From: Carnegiea gigantea
Taxonomy: Eukaryota > Streptophyta > Magnoliopsida > Caryophyllales > Cactaceae
DNA: 64,000 nucleotides
Assembly: GCA_029747015.1 (NCBI GenBank)
Contig: JAKOGI010002237.1
Span: forward strand, 1-64,000
Direction of reading: 5' to 3'
Part shown: positions 33,958 through 45,000 of the stretch, in pieces
Layout of the letters: each line of letters starts with the position of its first letter
Position numbering within the stretch: position 1 is the stretch's first letter
Made by a program: the position numbers and the translations under genes
Notes under the pieces: generated by a model
Seen by the model: only the letters and a program-made list of their open reading frames with translations
Told to the model about the DNA's origin: nothing
The model's database searches: none

Positions 33958-35303
33958 TGATGTATATTTTCAAGGGGATCATTTTCATTCTTTAAACTCA
34001 ACTTCAATGGAGGTAAGTTTCAAACAAGTTCATGCATGGCAAAGCTCCTCTTTGGTTCCGATATTTAAATTTCATGACAAAAGACACTTTATGGAGTTTT
34101 ATTTGAACTTCAAAGTGCCTTTTCCAAACGGGTTTTCCAAATGGGGATCAAGAGTACCTTTCATTTCAATAATGGAGACCATCATGCCCAAAACCCTAAT
34201 GCCTCTGGAGAAGTCAAGGAAGGTCAGAAGAAGGCCAAAGAGGCCAAGGAGATCGCAACTATGGTCCGAAATGCCTTAAATCACAGCCCCCTTTTCATGC
34301 CCAGTTCGACCGAACACATGTCCGGTTTTGTAAGTCTGTTACAGTAAGAAATAATGAGAAATTCTCATGAAGGCCTTCCCCTTATTCAAGCTTAAAAAAT
34401 AAACTTTCCAACAAGACGAACCACGCTTTATTTGGAGTCCATTTGGTTGGTCATCTTTAGCCCACAAAATAAAGTGCCGAAATCCAGTCCAGTTTGGGCA
34501 GTCATCACTCTTCGATCCATAACTTTTAAACAACTGATCCAAATGCAGTGAAACCACTTTCCTTAGAAACTAGACTCTTCAAGCTTTCTAGGGAGTCAAG
34601 AATCATCGAATTTGGATCACAAACCAGAGAGATATGCCCATTTGAATCTGGCAAAGCTGCAGGTGTGAACGCATCAATGGCAAACGCGTAAAGCCTATGT
34701 ATTTGGTCTCTTCGGCCCTTTGCTGTATTTTTCCCCTTCCAAGCTACATTCCCTCTTTCCTCACAAGGCCAAGACGTGTGTAAAAAAGAGGGTTCATGCA
34801 TATCAAGATTGCTAGGTTCATTTCGTTCAAGAGACAAACCGAGTTCATGGTTCTCAACCGAGTGCAATGTTTCTTCCCCAGCCATTCCCCTTTACCTGTC
34901 TTTTCATTTGTGTCTTTTCATAAGTGAGCTTTTATCTTTTCAAGTGTGAGACCAACTCTATATAAAGGCTATAAATCGAGTTGTTTGGATCAAGTCATTC
35001 ATCAAGTAAAAAGTACAATTTAGATTTGAGTTGAATACTCTTTTCTCAAAATCCCTAGTTTTATATCTTGAGAAGTGGCTCTCTCAAGTGGTGTTCTAGG
35101 TCCCTTTATCTCAATTAGGTGGTGATTGAATTCTGTATCCTAATTGATTTAAGAGATTGCCCAAGTCCTTGGCTTGAGTGGCTCCATTTGGATTATCTCT
35201 TGTCGAGTTCTTGAACTATCATATCCTTTCCTTGTTTTCGCAAAAATACAAAAACACAAACCTAGCCTTGCTTGGTCATTTGGGTGCTCTCTTTCATACA
35301 TCA
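33958..35303 (+). repeat. 5' LTR of the zinc-knuckle LTR element
   Basis: 1346 bp with TG...CA ends. A TATA box (TATATAAA) lies at 34959-34966, followed by the R/U5 region. It ends two bases before the primer-binding site. Confidence 0.92.
34959..34966 (+). promoter_or_regulatory. TATA box of the 5' LTR
   Basis: TATATAAA lies in CAACTCTATATAAAGGC, about 1.0 kb into the LTR. It is conserved in the 3' LTR at 36793-36800. Confidence 0.65.
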
Positions 35304-35305
35304 TT

Positions 35306-35317
35306 TGGTATCAGAGC
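35306..35317 (+). other. Primer-binding site, initiator-Met tRNA
   Basis: TGGTATCAGAGC, the standard complement to the 3' end of plant initiator tRNA-Met, lies two bases after the 5' LTR. Confidence 0.9.
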
Positions 35318-35392
35318 CTAGGTTGCCTACTTGACCGAGCTTCCAAACCCAAACACATCCACAAATCAGCCTCATACACATTAGGTCCTACC

Positions 35393-35755
35393 ATGAGTTC
35401 TACCATGAGCATTAAAAGGTGTTCTAAGTGTCAAGGCTTTGGTCATGCACCCTCGGACTGCCCCAACAAGGAATTCATCATCTTGACCGAATGGGAAGCA
35501 GCCATGAAGGAAGAAAAAGAAGTTAGCCATCCATTTGTCTTAAATAGAGAAGGCCATTATAGTGACGTTAACTTTGATCTACCTCCCATCTTTGATGCCT
35601 ATGATGAAGTAGATAATGAGGAGAGTTGGAACGTACCCCCAAGAATTGAAGAGCATGAAGTTGAAGAACTCAAAGTGCCCGAGTTAAAGCCTTGTTGGGT
35701 TGCTGAAGAATTTAAGCAACTCTTGCTTCTAGAAGAATGGCCTCATTCACAATAA
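35393..35755 (+). CDS. Small zinc-knuckle (gag-derived) protein
   Basis: An intact frame of 120 codons plus stop. It starts at ATG 35393; the upstream in-frame ATG at 35174 lies inside the LTR and is not used here. A CCHC zinc knuckle (CSKCQGFGHAPSDC) near the N-terminus matches the nucleic-acid-binding finger of gag proteins. A very acidic C-terminal part follows, with DLPPIFDAYDEVDNEE and EELKVPELKPCW. There is no capsid core, so it may bind RNA but should not form particles alone. The open frame in a pol-less element suggests it was under constraint or the insertion is recent. Similar structures are described as TR-GAG elements. Confidence 0.75.
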   Translation: MSSTMSIKRCSKCQGFGHAPSDCPNKEFIILTEWEAAMKEEKEVSHPFVLNREGHYSDVNFDLPPIFDAYDEVDNEESWNVPPRIEEHEVEELKVPELKPCWVAEEFKQLLLLEEWPHSQ

Positions 35756-35773
35756 GAATTGAGGACAATTCTT

Positions 35774-35790
35774 TTCGAAGAGAGAGGGAT
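35774..35790 (+). other. Polypurine tract
   Basis: The purine-rich run CGAAGAGAGAGGGAT abuts the 3' LTR start at 35791, the usual site of plus-strand priming. Confidence 0.75.
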
Positions 35791-37137
35791 TGATGTATAT
35801 TTTCAAGGGGATCATTTTCATTCTTTAAACTCAACTTCAATGGAGGTAAGTTTCAAACAAGTTCATGCATGGCAAAGCTCCTCTTTGGTTCCGATATTTA
35901 AATTTCATGACAAAAGACACTTTATGGAGTTTTATTTGAACTTCAAAGTGCCTTTTCCAAACGGGTTTTCCAAATGGGGATCAAGAGTACCTTGCATTTC
36001 AATAATGGAGACCATCATGCCCAAAACCCTAATGCCTCTGGAGAAGTCAAGGAAGGTCAGAAGAAGGCCAAGGAGGCCAAGGAGATCGCAACCATGGTCC
36101 GAAATGCCTTAAATCACAGCCCCCTTTTCATGCCCAATTCGACCGAACACATGTCCGGTTTTGTAAGTCTGTTGCAGCAAGAAATAATAGGAAATTCTCA
36201 TGAAGGCCTTCCCCTTATTCAAGCTTAAAAAATAAACTTTCCAACAAGACCAACCACGCTTTATTTGGAGTCCATTTGGTTGGTCATCTTTAGCCCACAA
36301 AATAAAGTGCCAAAATCCAATCCAGTTTGGGCAGTCATCACTCTTCGATCCATAACTTTTAAACAGCTGATCCAAATGCAGTGAAACCACTTTCCTTAGA
36401 ACTAGACTCTTCAAGCTTTCCAGGGAGTCAAGAATCGTCGAATTTGGATCACAAACCAGAGAGATATGCCCATTTGAATCTGGCAAAGCTGCAGGTGTGA
36501 ACGCATCAATGGCAAACGCGTAAAGCCTATGTATTTGGTCTCTTCGGCCCTTTGCTGCATTTTTCCCCTTCCAAGCTACATTCCCCCTTTCCTCACAAGG
36601 CCAAGACGTGTGTAAACAAGAGGGTTCATGCATATCAAGGTTGCTAGGTTCATTTCGTTCAAGAGACACAAACCGAGTTCATGGTTCTCAACCGAGTGCA
36701 ATGTTTCTTCCCTAGCCATTCTCCTTTACTTGTATTTTCATTTGTGTCTTTTCATAAGTGAGCTTGTATCTTTTCAAGTGTGAGGCCAACTCTATATAAA
36801 GGCCATAAATCGAGTTGTTTGGATCAAGTCATTCATCAAGTAAAAAGCACAATTTAGATTTGAGTTGAATACTCTTTTCTCAAAATCCCTAATTTTATAT
36901 CTTGAGAAGTGGCTCTCTCAAGTGGTGTTCTAGGTCCCTTTATCTCAATTAGGTGGTGATTGAATTCTGTATCCTAATTGATTTAAGAGATTGCCCAAGT
37001 CCTTGGCTTGAGTGGCTCCATTTGGATTATCTCTTGTCGAGTTCTTGAACTATCCTATCCTTTCCTTGTTTTCGCAAAAATACAAAAACACAAACCTACC
37101 CTTGCTTGGTCATTTGGGTGCTCTCTTTCATACATCA
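35791..37137 (+). repeat. 3' LTR of the zinc-knuckle LTR element
   Basis: 1347 bp, about 98% identical by eye to 33958-35303, including the TATA box at 36793-36800. Confidence 0.92.
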
Positions 37138-37898
37138 TTCCAAATCAAGCTGATGTTGATCGCTTACTGTAAGTTGATGAAGCCCGTGAATTTTCCGGTA
37201 TATTGGGAAGTATAGACTGCATGCACTGAGAGTGGAAGAATTGTCCAACGGCTTGGAGGGCATCATTTCAAAAGCAAGTTTACAAGGTGCCAACAATCAT
37301 CCTTGAAGTTGTTGCATCATACGACCTTTGGATATGGCATGCGTTCTTCGGGTTGCCTGGAAATCTTAATGACATCAACGTCCTTGATCGCTCACCAGTT
37401 TTCCAAGATATGTACGAGGATCGTGCTCCTAAATGTGAGTATGTTGTCAATGAGCATCAGTACAACATATGATACTATCTTTCGGATGGAATTTATCCAC
37501 AATGGGCGACATTTGTTAAAACTATCCCACTTCTCCAAGGGTCGAAGAAAGAACTTGTCGCAGAATGTCAAGAATCAGTAAGGAAGGATGTTGAGCGAGC
37601 CTTCGGTGTGTTACAAGCTCGATTTGCCATTGTACGTGGCCCCGTTCGTCTGATGGATCAAAGAGAAATTGGTATTGTTATGAGAGCATGTGTGATACTC
37701 CACAACATGATTGTAGAGGACGAGCAGGACAACTACGAGCTTGCATTTGACTACGACGTTGTTGAGGGATCTATCCCGGAGCCGATTATTAACCATGATC
37801 ATCATCCGTGCTATGAGACGTACTTTCAACGATCATGCCAAGTTCACAACTCTAATACGCATTTAGCTCTTCAAGCATACTTGATTGAGGAAATATAG
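37138..37898 (+). pseudogene. PIF/Harbinger DDE transposase, catalytic C-terminal part
   Basis: This continues the transposase after the LTR insertion (PNQADVDRLL onward). The DDE-type residues are recognisable: D in GSIDCMH, D in NDINVLDRSPVF, and E in RKDVERAFGVLQARFA. Then ACVILHNMIVEDE follows and the stop is at 37896-37898. Three in-frame stops interrupt it (TAA 37170-37172, TGA about 37228-37230 replacing the usual tryptophan of MHWEW, TGA about 37470-37472). The insertion also adds two bases at the junction. The nuclease is therefore dead, though the rest is well preserved. Confidence 0.9.
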
Positions 37899-38654
37899 AA
37901 GCGAAATTCGGGTCCGCACCAGAGAAGATAGTTTATAGATCTTCATATTGTCAATTTTTTTTAACATTGTTCAACTATTGTAATTTTTTTCCCGTTCCAC
38001 TTCAACTAATGTAGCTTATTTTTATTTTACTATTGGACTCTTGTAATTTATGATTTTATGCATGTGAGCTTTATTTTTTCCAAAATGTAGTGTTTTTTAA
38101 TAACATTTATGACCCTCTAATTAGTTGTGTATGATAATTATTACGTGCACATTATTTTTTTCCCAATCCAAGTTAAACCCAAATAACCAACCCCCCCAAA
38201 AAAAATTGATAGCAAGGTAATTATTAGTTGTCTTCATTCATCATCATATTGTAATTTATTTTAAATTATTCACGCACTTTAATTTTTATTTCATTTAATG
38301 TCAACCAATGCATATTTTTTAATTTATTTATTGAACTCTTGTAGTTTCTATATTTAGGCATTGTCAATTTCTTAATTCAAACTCTTGCACTGTTCTTTTT
38401 AAAATATGACCCTCTAATTTTTTTCGTTACCAAATTATTATATCCAATTTATTTTCTTTCAAAATAATTACACCAAATAATCAATCAAATAAAATAAATA
38501 AAACTTAAATAATTAAATTTGATTACATATGAGGTTTATAGATATTAGTTTATTTGGTGAGGGTAACTATTACAGAGAGCGAGGATTGTGAGGTAAAGAG
38601 TTTGGGAGGGACTGATGCCCCAGTGGTGGGCCCAGCTGGTTGTTTTTGCTCTTA

Positions 38655-38965
38655 CACTGACCAACGTTTTGTGGACTCGCGCGTTAGGGAGTGACAGCGG
38701 AGATTTGGGTAGTGACAGCATAGAGGAGGACAGAACTAGCTGGAGAAAACTGTACAGCTGGAGCATAAGCATAAACCCGCTCGTAATCCGAAGATTTCTT
38801 GTCTTTCCGTCAATTTTACTGCGTAAGTTCCTTCAAATTTCTCTTCTAATTTTTCTTCCTCAAGAATTCTTGATTTTATATCTAGTTCAAGCCCGGATTT
38901 GATTTTTTTAGCTGATTCTTGGAATTTTAGTTTGTGTTGCAGGATTGAAATCAGTTGTAATTGGA
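38655..38965 (+). other. CSTF77: CSTF77 5' UTR with an intron
   Basis: Just right of the Harbinger target TTA. A donor GT at 38823 (ACTGC/GTAAGTTC) and acceptor AG at 38941-38942 (TTGTGTTGCAG) define a 120-bp 5'-UTR intron, leaving 38943-38965 before the ATG. The transcription start is unknown. No TATA box is evident between the transposon end and the donor, so core promoter elements may lie within the transposon. Confidence 0.6.
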
Positions 38966-39037
38966 ATGGCTGATGGTAGTAATAAAAGCACTAAATACAA
39001 TGTTGAAGCTGCTGAGATTTTGGCTAATGAGGCGCTG
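38966..39037 (+). CDS. CSTF77: CSTF77 coding exon 1
   Basis: Residues 1-24 (MADGSNKSTKYNVEAAEILA...). The ATG at 38966 is the first after the UTR intron. Donor GTAATG at 39038. It ends at a codon boundary. Confidence 0.88.
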
Positions 39038-42000
39038 GTAATGCCTGTCTTTTTATTCATAGGGCTTGCTTTGTCGCTCTTGTTGTTTGCCATCAATGCG
39101 CTAGGCGCTCTTGTTGTTTGCCATCAATTCGCTACTTTTGTTGGCGTTTTCAGCATTTGCCAATCACAGAGGCGGCGCCCATATATGAGCAACTTTTGGC
39201 TGTATACCCTACTGCTGTAAGCCCCTTACTTCTATATGTTGGTGGGTCAATTGTAACTCATCCGGGGTGTGTTATTTTTTATATAGGGATGCAACAATAT
39301 GTTCATGTGAAGTGATTGTCTGATTATGATCAAGGCGCTAATTTGATTAATGGATAGGAAAAAGGGTTTAGCAGGAAGATAGAGGAATTTGAGGAAAGAG
39401 AGAGGTGGGAGCATGACAAAGGGTAGGAGAGAGAAAGGGAATTTCCCTCGGGGGGGAGGAGGAGACATAAGTGGTGGTTAGTTTGATATTATCGGTACTT
39501 ATGGTCAAGCTCATTAACATCCTAGGTCTACTAGTATAGAATTCTTCTATGTAATTCATATATGTTACGTATGTTACACACAATTCATGTAAGGCTGCCT
39601 ACATACAGCACTGCCTAAACCCTGACATTATAGGCCCACTAATATAGAATTCGTATGTGTAATTCATATATGTTAAGCATGTTACACATAATTCATGTAA
39701 GGCTCCCTGCATATAGCATTGCCTAGACCTTGGCATCATGACCATGGGTGGCGGTCGTTGTCATCATTGTTGTTATATTCATAGGTGATGTAAACTAAAT
39801 ATCTATTTGGTTGGAACAAAGTTCACGTTTTATTTCTATCTGGCAGAGACTGCATCCGTAAAGATTTTCTAGGCGAATTGTTCTTTTCTCTATTGTTCAT
39901 CTTGAATGTGGGTCCCTATTAACATGAACTTGCCATTATGATGTATAGGCAAAATTTTGGAAGCAGTATGTGGAGGCACAAATGGCTGTTAACAATGATG
40001 ATGCGACAAAACAAATCTTTAGTCGTTGTTTGTTGAACTGTCTTCAAGTTCCTCTTTGGTGTGCATTTGTATCCCGTTGTTTTTATCATTTTCGGTTAAA
40101 TATTTATACTGTAAATTGCTCTTAAATTCGGTGCAATTTGCATTGCACCTTCTTTGGGCAGAGATGCTGCATGTTACATGGTACCTAGGTTTTGGCGCCA
40201 TCCAGACATTTTTCTTGTGCAATATGTTTATAGGAAAAATCAGAAGATCTCATATTGAGCTTAATCTTGGGACAATAGGAGGTGCTATATTCGTTTTATA
40301 AAGAAGGTCAATGAAAAGAAGGGCTTCGAGGGTCAGGAAGAGACGCGGAAAGCCTTGGATTTTATGCTGAACTATGTTGGTAGGTATACAACTCATGCCC
40401 GATTGTATCCAATTATATTGAAGTAAGATGGAACTCTTCCAAATTTTGTCCCTCACATTTGTGTCTACCTACCTTAGTTTAAAAAACTCCGCCTGAGGCA
40501 CACCTAGGCGCGCCTTAGCGTGAGGCTACCAAGTTAGCGCCTCGGAGGGGATGAGATCGCCTTAAGAATGCTAGGCTATATCTTCCCCCTTTGTCTTCTT
40601 TTTCTTAGCCTTGCCTTTACCCTTTTTTAATTTCTTTTCCTTCCTTGGGATCTAAAAGGTGAGCTATGCTTGTGCGGTAAGTGTATGCATTGGGGAACTA
40701 CGATGATAAGATAAAAAAATCTTAGGTCTATTTGCGTTGTTAGTAATTATATTGATGCCAAATCACTTTCTAATGCATTTATCTAACTTGTTTCTGCAAA
40801 ATATGTTTTGTATAATGTGAAAGAGTTTAAAAATTTTTTGCATAGAAGTGCGCATCTCATTTGTGATGCCTGCGCCTTTGCCTCGCCCTGTGCGCTTTGG
40901 GACCCTATGCATCTCAGTGCGCCCCGCTCCTTTTAAAACAGAGCTACCTACTTGATGGTTTCATGTCCTATCAGAGGTCTATGATGTCTTCCATCTGCTC
41001 TCATACAAATATCAAATGGCCTTCCATTAAGGAGCAAAAGGCTGATAGAGTAGTTCAGTAAACCTCTTGGCTTGCTTGTGTTGCAACAGGAGCAGACATT
41101 GCTTCTGGCCCTGTATGGATGGAGTATATCAGCCTTTTAAAATCCTTACCGGTATGCCAAACTTTTGTTGACAATTTTCTTTTCCTAGGCATCACACCCT
41201 GAATTGCTGGAAGCTTTGACCATATGATGTTTCCATTTTCCCTAAACATATTTATTATGCAGGCCCATACAGCACAGGAAGAGACTCAAAGAATGATTGC
41301 TGTCCGTAAAGCTTATCAGAGAGCTGTTGTTACACCGACTCATCATGTTGAACAACTATGGAAGGACTATGAGAACTTTGAAAATTCTGTTAGCCGCACA
41401 CTGGTACTTCTCTGCTGCTTCTTAATGTGTTTTTGATTTTTTTTTTTTAAATAACTTTTGACTGTTATTAGTTAGACCCACAGTATCAGATGGTAAAAAT
41501 ATGTTTGCCCCGTTGGTCTTGTGCTTTGCATGTAGTTTCTATAATTAGCCTAGACTTGAGGGCCTATTCTTTTAGTTGCTAAATTTACTTTTACCAACTT
41601 CTACTAACTCTTACTAACTTCTACCCACTTCTACTAGCTCTTACAAAAAAATTCCAATCCTTTCCAGCTCTAACCAACTTCTACTAACTTCCACCGACTC
41701 GCACCACTCTCCTTCAACAATTTTTACAAAGAAATCCTGACTCATTTCCATTTTTGATCAACTTCTACCAACTTCTACCAACGTCTTCCAATCTTTCCCA
41801 ACCGTAACAAACTCTTACCAATTGTTCAAAAAAAATACCAACTTCTACTGACTTCTATCAATCTTTACCAACTTTACCCACTTACCAACCTCTATTTACC
41901 GGTGAAAAGAATAAGCTCTTGATGGCTAGAGTTTTCAAACGTGTACGGATTTATTTATTTTCAAGTGGATCAGGTTATGGGAGCTGTATTTGAGATGGAA

Positions 42001-45000
42001 AGATTAAGACACTATTTTCCTCATTGCTTTACTATCCAAAATTTCTTGGCTGTTGTTAATGAGGATTAACTTTGAGCTTCTAGACTTGAATTTATTTCTA
42101 TTATGCATATCCCTAGTAAACTATGTACGGTATTTTCGTCAGTGTTCTCCCTAGCAGTTTGAGGGCGCTTACGTACAATGTGCTAATATATGAACTTCCT
42201 TGTGGCGGATAAACCTTTTCAACGTAACTTTAGTTTATGTTGAATTAATGGTTAATGTATGCTTGCCTACGAATTACGACAGTTGTTATGGTCTGTGTTT
42301 AAAAAAGCTCGCCCCGGGCATGCTTAGGCTCACAAAAGCCCGAAGACCAACCTCTTGCGCCTTGCAAGGGGTCAAACCCATCCCGTTCTTTAAGCCCACG
42401 GAAGCCTGCGCTTTTTGGGGCTTCAGACCGGGGCTAAAAACGACCGAAGCCCACGCTTTGTGGAAAAAGATCCTAGGAAAGAGTTAAAAGAGAACGCATA
42501 CCATGGAAAACGCAAATATCTTTAGATTGACACTTACATTTGCTATATTGTTCAAGTTTGGCTGGAGATCCTTATTTAATTGCATGCAATTGCTTCGAGT
42601 ATAGACTAGACTGAAGAACCCTAATTTTTGGATGGAGGGTTGAGTTGTAGTTGAAGGCTTGTATAGTGTCCTAATAAAGACAGAGTTGACCAATCTTTTC
42701 TCATACTTTTCCGCCGCCCACTCTCTAAATGGGAAATGTGTTGCTGCCAATAATATGGAAAGAAGGATTAAAGAATATACTTCTCTTTCATCCTAATATA
42801 CTATCAAATATTGTTTCCTTTTTTCTTTTTTTTCCCTCTCCTTCCTAAAATGCCTTCAAAAATGATGAATCCAATATAAGATATTATAGTATGGTTCATT
42901 GTTATGTCTAATCACTTGTTTAATACTATCATCTAACCTATTTGTCAAAATATGATTTGGAAATGATTTTCAAGCATTTTGAGTAAAAGTACGCCTAATG
43001 TCTAAAAAGCCCTCGCCTTCGCCTCAAAGCCCGCGCCCCGGGCCCCATTACCCTCTGCGCTTTTGTGCGCCTCAAGCTTTTTTAATCTAAGGTTGCGGTG
43101 GATAGTGTAGAGGCTCCAACTAATGCGGATGGAGGTGGAGTTGGTGTTGTGAGTACTGAGTAGTTCAAAATGGTATAGTGCTGAAATGTTACCTAGAATT
43201 CTTGCTCTAGAGGAATATGGGCGAAGATTGGCTGTGACTTGTAAGTAGAGTGACCGATTTCAGGAGAGTAAGAGAACCACAAAAAAGTCTTTACTCTTTC
43301 TACTTGGTTTCTGATCCTAATTTGGTTTCCCCTTCTGTCGTCATCCCATTTTTTGGAGTCTGCTAGTGTTTCCCTATTAAGTTCGTAATGCTTATTGAAC
43401 GATAGTATCACAATGCTTGCAGCTTTCCTTGTCTGGGTAATGCCTTCCTGGAATGGAAAATGGTTTGCAGATTTCAAGCCAAAGTAGTTTGTTTCTGCAA
43501 CATGGGCTGAACTTCTCATGTAATATTTCCATTTGCATCTGCTAATTTCGTCAGCTATTGCTGCGGCATTATTCTTAATGAATGAGTTTGTATTAGAACT
43601 GATTGATTTTTTTTTTTTTTTGGGGTACTTATTTTGTTGTTTCAACTTTCATGTTTGTCTGTAGTGTTATTTCTCCTTTCAGTGCACTTCTACCATTTCA
43701 AATGGTACTTTGTTTATTAAGTTCTTAGTAGCAGAGTGGCCTTATTGTATGAATTGATGGATGATGTGCATGTACTATGTAGTCCTTTGAAGAAATATGT
43801 TTGCCGATGTGGCTTAATTCTCTGTCATGCTATGCTTGTGTATGCCTTTCATGCATCGCATTTTGCTCATGTCTCTTAGCTTGTGGATTTATGTTTAAGT
43901 GTATATGGAACGCTGCAATTTGATAATTAGAACTTTGTTTGTTTTGCAGGCTAAAGGGCTTCTATCGGAGTACCAACCAAAATTTAGTAGTGCAAGGGCT
44001 GTGTACAGAGAACGAAAGAAATACATGGATGAAATTGATTGGAACATGCTAGCTATGCCACCTGCCGGATCTTGCAAGGCAATATTGATATTTCTATCTA
44101 TTTTCATTTCCCTATGTGATTTTGGTATTTGGATGCAAGTTTTATTCTACAGGTTCCTTTCCATTATCATTTTTAATACGTATGAATTGAGTGTATAGTT
44201 GGAGTAAAGTTCTCAATCATGGTACAAAATTGACTTTTTGGGATTTTGTGGATAGGATTGTTGTTGAGAGCTTGAGGGCGTGATCATATTTTGTGATTGC
44301 CTCCTTTTGTACATTGGTGATATTGCCTTGGTGTCCTTTAAAACAATTTTTGATTACTCATCAAAATAATAATATAAAAAATTGAGTGTACTCAGGATGA
44401 GCCCCAGGGTTGATTCTCGGATTATACAACATAGTAAATTAGGCATCTTGCTTGATGAAGCCAGTTCTTGTTCATCTTTCCTGTTCATGCTTTCACATTT
44501 ATGAACTTCAATGAACACTATTGAATAAAATCTGAATATTCTTTAGGCAGGACCCTTGTTACAAGGGTCACAGTGTACTTGCTTTGTTAGCTAGGAAAAT
44601 GGCTCTTGACTGGAGAAGTAGCTGATGAAGGAATGTAGGATAGGAAGCCCTCTCACAAAAGAAGAATCGGTTGAAAGAAGGGTCCTAATCCCTGTGTAAA
44701 TCAATTAAGACATACCCCCTTGGGGGTCTTGTAAGGAAGAGCAAGTTAGAGGTTCTTTTCTCAAGCCTAATGTCTGTTAGAGTTTGATTTGTGATGATCC
44801 TCTTATTTGGCTCCACCCTAGTGCACTTAATGGTTCCTAGTTATCTTTTTTTTTTTTTTTTTTTTTTTTTGGGTAGAAGATAAAGATGTATTAATGTGTA
44901 ATCAAAGACCGAAACATTACAAGGTTAAGCCGGGCATACCCAAGCTTTGCAAATGATCCCATATGTCTTAGCCTACTTAAGTACATCCTATTCCTTTCTA

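Larger units (their letters stand above)
33958..37137 (+). mobile_element. 3.2-kb non-autonomous LTR element encoding only a zinc-knuckle protein (TR-GAG-like)
   Basis: Two near-identical LTRs (33958-35303 and 35791-37137) start TGATGTAT and end ATACATCA. About 30 differences are visible by eye, roughly 2%. The internal region is only 487 bp. It has a primer-binding site (TGGTATCAGAGC), one ORF and a polypurine tract. No RT, protease or integrase is present, so it must be mobilised in trans. The flanks read GAGAAAA and TTCCAAAT, so no target duplication is evident. It sits in the coding sequence of the Harbinger transposase. Confidence 0.9.
29222..38651 (+). mobile_element. PIF/Harbinger transposon, ~6.25 kb plus a nested LTR element
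   Basis: It is flanked by TTA at 29219-29221 and 38652-38654, the 3-bp target used by PIF/Harbinger elements. The left end GAGCAGCTGCAGCAGC and right end (reverse complement) GAGCAAAAACAACCAGC are imperfect inverted repeats. Inside, in order, are a GC-rich left end, a TATA box, a diverged minisatellite, a Myb/SANT-type ORF1 (31871-33104) and the DDE transposase (33373-33957 plus 37138-37898). Both ORFs are broken. A 3180-bp LTR element splits the transposase. Content is certain; the exact ends are less so because the inverted repeats are short. Confidence 0.75.

Noticed and set aside
34007..34347. ORFs in the LTRs at 33958-35303 and 35791-37137 (also 35759-36228 and the minus-strand frames)
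   Set aside because: They are repeated in both LTRs, carry frame changes between copies and contain no domain.
35174..35392. N-terminal extension of the zinc-knuckle ORF
   Set aside because: The extension lies across the LTR end and primer-binding site, which would not be in the gag message as coding sequence; ATG 35393 is preferred.
38945..39315. Hydrophobic ORFs spanning CSTF77 exons 1-2 as a membrane protein
   Set aside because: The hydrophobic part is intron 1 read through; exon borders and homology explain the region fully.
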